DNA from: Prinsepia uniflora
Lineage: Eukaryota; Streptophyta; Magnoliopsida; Rosales; Rosaceae
NCBI GenBank assembly: GCA_032719365.1
Contig: CM064861.1
Span: 94,128,721-94,192,720 of the forward strand
Direction of reading: 5' to 3'
DNA length: 64,000 nt
The position numbers and the translations under genes are program-made. This document shows, one piece after another, positions 56,467 through 64,000 of the stretch (its first letter is position 1; every line of letters starts with the position of its first letter). Below the pieces are notes generated by a model. That model had not been told where the DNA came from. It did no database searches and worked only from the letters and a program-made list of their open reading frames with translations.

Positions 56467-56505
56467 GCAGCCAACACTATATATAGACATAATCAAACCA
56501 CATAA
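56140..56505 (+). promoter_or_regulatory. Upstream region of the third NHL gene with (GA)n tract
   Basis: C/T-rich DNA, then an uninterrupted GA microsatellite at about 56435-56462, typical of plant 5' leaders and GAGA-type promoters. A CTATATATA word at 56478 lies only about 28 bases before the ATG, too close to act as the TATA box for this start. A Copia LTR forms the upstream border. Confidence 0.4.
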
Positions 56506-57366
56506 ATGGCTTCTACAACAACACCACCACCCCCAGAAACCAACCAATCTCAAGCCGCCACCAACAGCAGCACTCACCCCCAACCCGGGGGTACATACCC
56601 TCCATCCGCCACCATGAGTTACGCAAATCCCCAACAAGGCTACCCAGCGACCGGCGCGCCGCCCTTCCAAGGCTACCCTGCCAACGGCGCTTACAACCCT
56701 TATTACGCCGACCCTTCCGGCGCAGGTGGTTACTACGCCACCACCACATACTCCCAACCCGACGGAGCCGCTACCAGCTTCATGCGTTGCTTGTGCGTCT
56801 TCATGTTCCTCACCCTCATGTTCGCCCTCCTCTTCAGCGTCGTCATGGTCACCATCCACCGCCCTAACGCCGCCAAATTCAAAGTCGACTCCCTCAGTGT
56901 CTCCAACTTTAATCTCGTCCCGGCCAACAAAATGGTGTCAGGGAAATGGGAGGCAACCATCTTCGTGGAAAACCCTAGCTTTAATTTAAAGCTCTACGTG
57001 GACAGGTGCGACGTTGCCTTGTACCACAAGGATGATTATTTAACTTCCGGGACGATTAACCACTCCATGCTGTTGCAGTCCAAATCGAAGGGTACCATGC
57101 AGGCGAAGATGGAGACGTATAACTCGACGGCGAGCGGCGCAGCGGAGGACATGGCGAGGGAGCAAAAGGAGGGAGGAAATGTGGGGTTTCAGCTGAGGAT
57201 GACACTTTTGTATACGATGAAAAGTGGGTGGTGGTATCATCAATATCGGACTGGGACCCTCGGAGTGAAATGTCCGGATTTAAAGGTTAGTCTGCCGGCG
57301 GGAGCAAATACGGGAAGCATGCCCGGTGGGAGTTCGAGTAAATGTGAAATTTCCGACGGTTTTTGA
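56506..57366 (+). CDS. NDR1/HIN1-like (LEA-2 family) protein with Pro/Tyr-rich N-terminus
   Basis: The product is 286 residues. Residues 1-90 form a Pro/Gln/Tyr/Gly-rich cytosolic region with GYP repeats (QGYPATG, QGYPANG, NPYYADP). A strongly hydrophobic anchor follows at about 94-117. The LEA-2 domain then runs from about 124 to 260, with the NPN-like motif NPSFNLKLYVD at 156-166, a Tyr-containing strand (YHKDDYLTSG) and a late CPDLKV block. This is the long NHL form, predicted to be a plasma-membrane protein linked to defence and abiotic stress. The ATG is in frame and the gene lacks introns, as is usual for the family. No defect is seen. A partner gene of similar design lies 1.9 kb downstream. 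Confidence 0.9.
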   Translation: MASTTTPPPPETNQSQAATNSSTHPQPGGTYPPSATMSYANPQQGYPATGAPPFQGYPANGAYNPYYADPSGAGGYYATTTYSQPDGAATSFMRCLCVFMFLTLMFALLFSVVMVTIHRPNAAKFKVDSLSVSNFNLVPANKMVSGKWEATIFVENPSFNLKLYVDRCDVALYHKDDYLTSGTINHSMLLQSKSKGTMQAKMETYNSTASGAAEDMAREQKEGGNVGFQLRMTLLYTMKSGWWYHQYRTGTLGVKCPDLKVSLPAGANTGSMPGGSSSKCEISDGF

Positions 57367-59282
57367 AAAGAGAAATACTACTAAATTAAAGATCACGTGT
57401 GTTTATTTATATAGTGCATAGATGATAAAAAATGATTGATCGATCTCATTGATTTTTTTTGTTATGTTTTTCTCCTTGGCGGGGATTTTTAATTTGTTTG
57501 TGTTAGAGGAAGAGAGAAGTATTTTTCTGATTTTGGAAGATCCTCAAGTCTGTTGATTTAATGTAGCTAAGTATATTTGTGTTAGGAGAGTTTCAATCTG
57601 TGTTTGTTTTGGGAACAATTAATACATCATTAACTCCTTACAAAATTATAAGAATTAATACATCAGAATCCCTGGGAGTAAGAGCGCGGTGGCAGGGGGC
57701 TTACCAGGACCATGCATTTCAGTAGTGTACGGGTTAGAATTGAGTCCAAAAAACTCCGTCTTTAAGTAAGTTCTCGCTACAAAGAAAAAACAACAACAAT
57801 AACAATAATCGCTAACAACAATACTAGAATTTTTAAATTCTAATCGTTACAACTTACTATGCAAGGATTATTTCAAAACGGTAAAATGACTAAACACATT
57901 AACTATTTGGAAGAACAGTACTAGTTGCAACCATTCACCTTGGGTGTGCTCATTTTCCTTGTGATTAATTACCAAATTTTGTTTATCCAAACATCACCCT
58001 TACAAATTAGTAATAGTTGGATTATCTTTATGCAATAATTAAATTAACGGTATTTTAATGATTACTAAAATCGTCAACTATTTTGATATATACAAATTAT
58101 CAAACAATATTGCTGACTACTAAAATCGTCAACTATTTTAATATATACAAATTATCAAACTATATTACTGACGTTTGGTGGTTTAAGTGTAAACAACATT
58201 ATTCCTCTTAAGTAAGGTCACGAGTTTGAACATTGTGAATGAAGTAGCCAATATTAAGGAGAGCTCTCCCTGTATCGAGTGGAGTTTTACACGGCTCAAG
58301 TAATTAGTCATCGTCTAAGTACGAGAGATACCTTAATTTTTCACCCAAAAAAAATATTCATGACGTTGTTTAGATGTAATAAATTCTTTGAAAAGTATTG
58401 AACGACACATTCACTTTTTTTTTCTTGCGACTAAAAGAGTAGAATCTTAAACATTTCATATACGAATAAAAACAAATATCACTATTATATTATATCATGG
58501 TGATATTTCTCTTGAGAATTCTCGAGCCGGCTTAATAAATGGCATGATCAGTATTCAATATTTGTATTATAATCCCCCTCCTAATATAATTGCCCCCAAA
58601 TTCAAAGTAAATAAAAATTCGACACTGATTTGCGCTGTTGTTGTTGTAGCTTTTAACTTTTTGGGTCAATGGGCTTTGTTCTTTTGGTTAGTTATATTGC
58701 TTAGGAGTTCAGTCCACTTTAAATACCACAAATAGCCCAATCCCTCAATGGGCCCAAAAAATTATTTACGTGGGTACATGCGGATGCGGTGCCGCCAAGT
58801 GGCGGTGCCGCTGAAGGCGCGGTTAGAATCTTCAGTGCGGCGCTTCAACTAAAGTCTCCGCCGTCTATGAAAAACTGCCGGAGATGACAGCTATCGGCTT
58901 ATCAATATAATACTTTTCGTAGTCACCAACATGATAATTACAACCCAGCTTATAATTATCTGGTAATTCAAATTTAATTGGATCTTGGATAAATCAATTA
59001 AAAGAAAACAAGAAAAATAAGAGCCGTTCGGCAAACATTGCTATCAGAAAATTAGTTTCCAACTTTGGGCCCTCCGAAACAGAATCTACCCGGAAACAGT
59101 TTCTCTCCCACCTCGACATAAACGCCGTAAGATTTTTTTTCCTAAATTTTTTAAACATAAATTATTTAATGTAATTTTTTCGCATATAGGAATCTTCGCC
59201 TACAAAACGACTAGAAATTTGATTTCTTTTCTTCTTCTCTCTTGAAGACCAAAGATTTTGAATCGCCTCTCTCGAATTTGGA
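57367..59282. other. Intergenic spacer between the third and fourth NHL genes
   Basis: AT-rich with no gene seen. A 55-base unit is tandemly repeated at about 58061-58171. A GC-richer patch at 58780-58870 has GGTGCCGCCAAGTGGCGGTG, a short inverted repeat. The last 60 bases are CT-rich, as in a 5' leader. Confidence 0.5.
58061..58171. repeat. 55-bp tandem duplication
   Basis: Two copies of a unit beginning ACTAAAATCGTCAACTATTT, with period 55 and two or three differences. Confidence 0.75.
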
Positions 59283-60059
59283 ATGGCTACTTCATCAGAG
59301 GATGCCAGAGACAAGACGGTGACCGGCTATCCAGCTCCGCCCGGCCAATACGCTGCCGGCTACCCAGCAGCCCTCGGCGCTTACCCATATGCGGCCCCGC
59401 CGCCGCATCTCAACAACAACACCTACCCGCCGGCGGGCCCACCTCCCTACTACAATCCCCAGCAGGCTGGTTATGTCAGGTCCAAGCCCACGATCCTCTG
59501 CCGCGTTCTTATCGCCGGTGTTGCCGTCTTCACCGTCATGTCCATCGTCTTCTTCATCGCGTGGCTCGCCCTCCGTCCACGCCTCCCCGAGTTCCGGGTC
59601 GAGTCGGCCACTGTTTTCCCTCTCAACGCGACTGGCTCTGAGCTGACGGCTTCTTGGGACGTTACCCTTCTCGCCGTGAACCCCAACCACAAGCTTAGTA
59701 TCTACTACGACAACCTCCACGCCTTGCTCTTTTTCGGCGAGGATTCACAGCTCACTACGACGCAGTTGCCTCCTTTTGTTCTATCCAAGAGGAACCAGAC
59801 TAATCTCGCCTTCACGCTCACGATGAGGGGAGAGTACGTGGGCAACAAGGTGGCAAAGGGAATCTCCGACGGGAAGGATCGTAGGTCGGTGAGCTTCGGG
59901 CTGGGAGTATTGGCTTCGGTTCGGTTTAGGTCTGGAGTGTTCCGATCGAGAAATCGTCTGATGCGGGTCTTCTGTGATCCGGTCAATTTCGGGTTTACCC
60001 AAAATAATGGGACCGGAGCTTTGACGGGTGGGTCAAAACCTTGCGAGGTTGACTTGTGA
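59283..60059 (+). CDS. NDR1/HIN1-like (LEA-2 family) protein with Pro/Tyr-rich N-terminus
   Basis: The product is 258 residues. Residues 10-62 are Pro/Tyr/Ala-rich (TGYPAPPGQYAAGYPAA, then PPPYYNPQQAGY). A membrane anchor lies at about 72-96. The LEA-2 domain follows, with a clear NPN motif (NPNHKLSIYYD at 133-143) and Asn-X-Ser/Thr sites at N115, N171 and N242. The canonical NPN motif makes this the most typical NHL member of the four. It likely sits in the plasma membrane with the C-terminus outside. The short DARDKTVTGYPAPP start resembles many plant NHL proteins. The frame is clean and intronless, and the start is the first ATG of the frame after a CT-rich leader. Confidence 0.92.
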   Translation: MATSSEDARDKTVTGYPAPPGQYAAGYPAALGAYPYAAPPPHLNNNTYPPAGPPPYYNPQQAGYVRSKPTILCRVLIAGVAVFTVMSIVFFIAWLALRPRLPEFRVESATVFPLNATGSELTASWDVTLLAVNPNHKLSIYYDNLHALLFFGEDSQLTTTQLPPFVLSKRNQTNLAFTLTMRGEYVGNKVAKGISDGKDRRSVSFGLGVLASVRFRSGVFRSRNRLMRVFCDPVNFGFTQNNGTGALTGGSKPCEVDL

Positions 60060-60475
60060 CTGGTGAGTATCCTATACTAATACACACAAAAGGAGCTTCT
60101 TTTCTTTTATACTTTTCTTGGAATTATAGTTCAAATTTGCAAATATTATAATTACTCTTGTTTATGATTTTGAGGTATTGAATATACACACTTGGTGATT
60201 TTTTATCAATTCAATTTTTGTGAGGCTAGGATGTCTGTTTTTCGGATGTCGGTCAAGAAACTGAATAATATCAAACAATTACTTTTGAAGAAACTGATCT
60301 CTTTCTTAGATGTCTATTTTATTTTGATTGCTTGTAGTTGTATGGAGGTCGTGATTCATGCTAATGTCTTGTGATGAATATGATTATAAGTTTGTAGCAT
60401 AATATCGGAACTATTTTTTTTTTCCTGGGGAAGGGAAGGGAAAACCCGAAATTGTTTTGCTTTCAAACAGTTAAG
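60060..60475. other. 3' flank of the fourth NHL gene
   Basis: AT-rich with a poly-T run. No gene is recognised. The 60-codon frame at 60192 lacks any family feature. Confidence 0.4.
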
Positions 60476-60706
60476 TTATTCTCTCTAGTTACATTTTATT
60501 CTGCAAGATAGACTTTTTTATACGAGTTTAGTGTCATTTGTTCTCTCTATGTCTAGTCACCCTGTAGTCTGTGACAGTCTTTTATAGGTGTATAGAGTCG
60601 TTTGTTCTCACTATCTCTAGTTACCCTGTATTTGTGAGATAGTCTTTTTATAGGAGTTTAGTGTCATTTGTTCTCGATATCTCTATGTAAGATGGTCTTC
60701 TCTTGG
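60476..60706. repeat. Minisatellite, about 64-bp period, 3-4 copies
   Basis: Imperfect units carry TTCTCTCTATGTCTAG, then AGTCTTTTATAG, then GTCATTTGTTCTC-like ends. They recur near 60476, 60540, 60602 and 60670. Confidence 0.65.
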
Positions 60707-62140
60707 TAAAACTGTCCATATGTTGCAGATATGGTGTAAATATGGTGTTCTATGTGTTTTTGTAATCGTCAATTTGCACTTTAGACGCTGTTCTGTAACA
60801 CTAACAATTAAGAGAAGTGGCTAGGTTGTGAATTTAGTAGCAGATAATGACTCCTTCAAACTATTTGTAGGACAATGTTAAGTTTTACACTAGGACATTT
60901 ATTTTATTGAAGTATGTATGATAGTTGTAGTCCTGCTGTTGTCAAATGAAAAGGCCTCTTTCTAATTCTGTGTTTCTTCCTTCCCTAGCGGTCGTCCATT
61001 TTGCTATTTTACCTTGTAAACTGTGTTGCGTGTTCGCTTTTTAGGAGAAGAAAATTCAAAACCTTCGTTCTGTCAACACTTGCACTGTAAATGTTCTGAT
61101 ACAGTTCCTTTGAAATGGTGGGATTTTTATTTTGAGAAATTCAGAATTTTGGAGTCACAGGCCATGAGACGTTGTGGTGATTAGCTTAAGGGTATGGGTT
61201 GTCTTACTGTATACTTTGGTTTTAATCGTTTCTGAGAAAGCTCCTATGTTCTTCTCAAGGCTCTTATCATACTTTTGAACTCCAGTCCCGAAAATGCATT
61301 AGCATTTTGAGTTCGAAACCCAGATTCCAGATAGCTTGTGTTTAGCCTTCTTGAATTGGTTTGCCGTGCTTGTAGCTGATGTTTGGTTTGCTTTTGCTTC
61401 TGAATCTGAGTAATCCATGAATTTCTTGTTTATGTAGTTAGAGCCATCTTACTTTTTAAGTCATTGTATACAGGGCATTCTCTAAGCGGATGATCATACA
61501 TCATCTTTTTGATGACGTGGTACGACAATCTTACATTAGGGTTTTATTTTTATTTTTTGTGTACACATGACAAGTTAAAACACAGATGAAGTGGTTCCAC
61601 TTTTGGATTAATATTTCATCATCGATTATACAGAAATTAGGTTTATTTTTTTCGTCACAAATCAAATTGTGTCTATTTCTTTCATCAAGAGCAGAATTAT
61701 ATTTATTTGTCCCGCTAGACGAGAGAAATGACGGGAGGGATTTTGTTACTGGTATGGAGTGGTTGCTTGGCCGACAAACCTATATGGCCTGGCCTTAAAA
61801 CACTTAAAAGAGGAAACCTTACGTTATGCAAATGACAATGGAATCATAATTATGTTCTTATAAATTCCTCTGATATCTTATAAACATGATGAGATTCCCA
61901 GGCACGATAAGAGTGTCTAAAGTTGTAAATCCTCAGTTGGGCATGATTAGGACTTTGGAGGATTTTGATGGTGAGTGACAGATATTGATAGAATAAATTT
62001 GTGTTAATATCATTAATAGACGTCTTTTCTCATTGCCACTTCAAGATCCACCTCCTTTGTTGTTAGCACCGCCGTCTCTTCCTGTGGGAGTACCACCCCC
62101 AACATCTTACAACGTACACATTAATGGATTTAAATTTGAA
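60707..62140. other. Intergenic DNA
   Basis: No gene or element can be supported. Short frames occur but show no domain. Composition is AT-rich. Confidence 0.4.
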
Positions 62141-62143
62141 ATT

Positions 62144-62712
62144 AAGGGCTGGCCTACGCGAAGGCCCGTATTTTGGGTCACATCTTGAATAAGGGTTTCA
62201 ATTATATTAATTATTATATAAATATACATAAATAAATAAGGCCTTTGTTAATAACAACATGGACTTTTATCTGTCTTGAATTTTGTTTATATTTCTTTTT
62301 TTAAAAAAAATAAATAAAAACCCCAAAAAATAAATCACAAATAAATTTGCCGAAAAATAAAAATAAATCACAAATAAAGCTCATGTTATTGCTATACGCC
62401 TATACCTACAAAAATAAATAAAAACCAAAAATGGGAAAAACAAATGTCCATTACATATGTAAAAGGCTTCATAAAAAATGTAATTTGTTCTATTTTTAAG
62501 TTTTTTAAATAAATTGACTAATCATACGGTTTTGATACCATGGTGTGTATATATATATTTTTATTTATTTTATTTACACTCAATTATGTCACAAGAAAAA
62601 TTTACGAGTATAATTTATGTTAAAATGACAATTTTGGGATAAAATTGAAGAAAAAATACATGATTTTTTTATTAATTTTAGGCCTCATTTTACATTGGGA
62701 CGGCCCGGGTAA
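62144..62712. mobile_element. Possible non-autonomous hAT-like element
   Basis: GGGCTGGCC at 62146-62154 and the reverse complement of GGGACGGCCCGG at 62698-62709 form imperfect ends. GAAGGCCCG follows the left end, and TAAAATGAGGCCTAAA (reverse strand) lies inside the right end. The interior is very AT-rich. No target duplication could be confirmed. Confidence 0.25.
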
Positions 62713-64000
62713 TATGAGTCTTTTGAGAAAGTTTTAAGGTGATGAGGACTCTAATATTCCGAAATTGCCATAATAGATTGCCGGTGTTTTAGCTCAGAAG
62801 GAGAGATACTATCGTGATGGGAAAATGGAGGTTGTAGTGGTGACTAGTCATTTCTTTGGATGGCTTTAAGTAGTAATTTTTTCAATGAACAAGCATGGTA
62901 AAACATTTAGCCAAAATAATTTAATGACATGGAAAATGACAATTTTGTTTTTGCATAATCCATCCGTGATTGAGCTACGTAGGTCGAAATCAATCATACA
63001 AGTAATTGACGTAGAAAGAAGATTTATATTGACACAAATAATTGATGTAGAAAGAAGACTTGAATTTAGTATGTAGAAGCACGAAATAAGAATACAGTGA
63101 TAGCTAGTCATTTGGAAAGATGCTCTTCCACGAGTCTCACTCTCACATATGAAAACTACGTACTAATATCTTGTAATAAGAAAACAAAATAATGTCTGTT
63201 TTGACTACAATGAGCTTAATGAACTCATTTGTTCATTTGTAAATACCCTTCACTTTTAAAACCTTGGATATTAACGTTTTATCATTGTAAGCTTTTTAAC
63301 TTCTGAGTAAACATCTCTTATAACAAAAAAAAAAAATTATCTTATATGTGAAGTTCTCTGAAATATTAGATACAAATGTCACGTTTGGTGGGTCGGATTT
63401 GAGTAGATTGGATAATTCATTATATTGACACTATATTAAATCAAATTCATTGGGTCGCGTACTTCAAACCCAAAGCAAGTCTATAAACTCAAATGCCACA
63501 CGAGTTCAAGCCCACACAAGCAATCAATCCTATTAAAGGCCAAACAATCACTAACATGTGGGCACATCCCCATCGTCTATCTGGACGCCGTGTGTCAGTC
63601 CCACAACATAAGTATATTTATTCCACATTGAAACTATTCATTAAACCTCTCTTAAATACCAATACCAAGGGAGACATATTTCCCGAAAAAAGTAACTAAG
63701 ATTCACTATCTACTGTTACTCTTGAAGATTTATTGTTTACCACATACTTCTTATAAACACAGATCAATATACTAACTTTGGCGTTGGAGAGCCCTTCAGG
63801 CTGACACCGCACATGTGCTTATCCTTGATCGACGACTAAGCTACCTTATTTTATGGATCATACGAAGAGCACATGGAATAAGTAGAGTAGACAGAGTATC
63901 ACATCTAAGTTGGTACATTTTGTGCATCAACACATCATATTATATTTAATCATGTATCTTGAATTCAAAGATGGATATGTTCCATTCCGAGAGGAGTACA
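62713..64000. other. Intergenic DNA to the window end
   Basis: AT-rich. It has a short direct repeat around 62995-63060 (TTGACGTAGAAAGAAGA and TTGATGTAGAAAGAAGA). No gene is seen. Confidence 0.4.

Noticed and set aside
56478..56486. CTATATATA as TATA box of the third NHL gene
   Set aside because: It is about 28 bases before the ATG, which would place the transcript start at or after the start codon.
61586..61798. 70-codon frame as a small gene
   Set aside because: No domain, no neighbour support and AT-biased composition. It is indistinguishable from chance.

Overview
The window is nuclear DNA of a flowering plant, most likely a eudicot. The evidence is AT-rich intergenic DNA, four LEA-2/NDR1-HIN1-like (NHL) genes, and a nest of plant-type LTR retrotransposons primed by the initiator Met tRNA. 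I cannot name the species.

Layout. Two NHL genes lie at the left (939-1604 and 3582-4205) and two at the right (56506-57366 and 59283-60059), all on the + strand. This looks like one tandem cluster split by about 51 kb of transposons. The spacers hold a fold-back MITE-like repeat (2059-2330), the end of a CACTA element (4774-5795), microsatellites and small tandem repeats.

The nest can be ordered from target-site duplications. An old decayed LTR-like repeat, called X here (about 6160-33285), was hit twice. Element A (6253-30856, ACGGA/GCGGA) entered its first long repeat, and element B (33286-40896, CTCTA) entered its second. Inside A are a minus-strand solo LTR (9834-12737, TGTGA) and element E (13916-25755, TGGAA). 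Inside E sits element F (20493 to about 24218), whose right part was lost with part of E's 3' LTR. A Copia element, D (41063-56134), carries the intact Gypsy element C (41924-52135, CAGTG) inside its RT/RNase H gene.

Coding content of the transposons. C encodes one uninterrupted Gag-Pro-RT-RNase H-integrase-chromodomain polyprotein of 1,481 residues, of the Tekay/Del chromovirus type. B has two nearly identical LTRs and only a gag gene, so it matches the TR-GAG class of non-autonomous elements. A and E have about 3-4 kb interiors with no usable genes and resemble LARDs. D is a decayed Copia polyprotein.

Main discovery candidate. The long LTRs of A, B, C, E, F and the solo LTR differ over most of their length but share one internal plan. 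It has a splice-donor-like site, an acceptor-like site about 60-75 nt before a second donor (GTGAGTGGAC), and a final CCYTCYAG acceptor near the LTR end. The second donor overlaps an 11-12 base word whose exact reverse complement lies 26-45 nt before the final acceptor. This suggests a three-exon leader inside the LTR whose second donor can be masked by a long-range RNA stem. The second putative intron of four families also carries 6-8 copies of a short dyad whose two arms change together (GAGT/ACTC or GGGT/ACCC). None of this has been tested on RNA; it is read from the sequence only.
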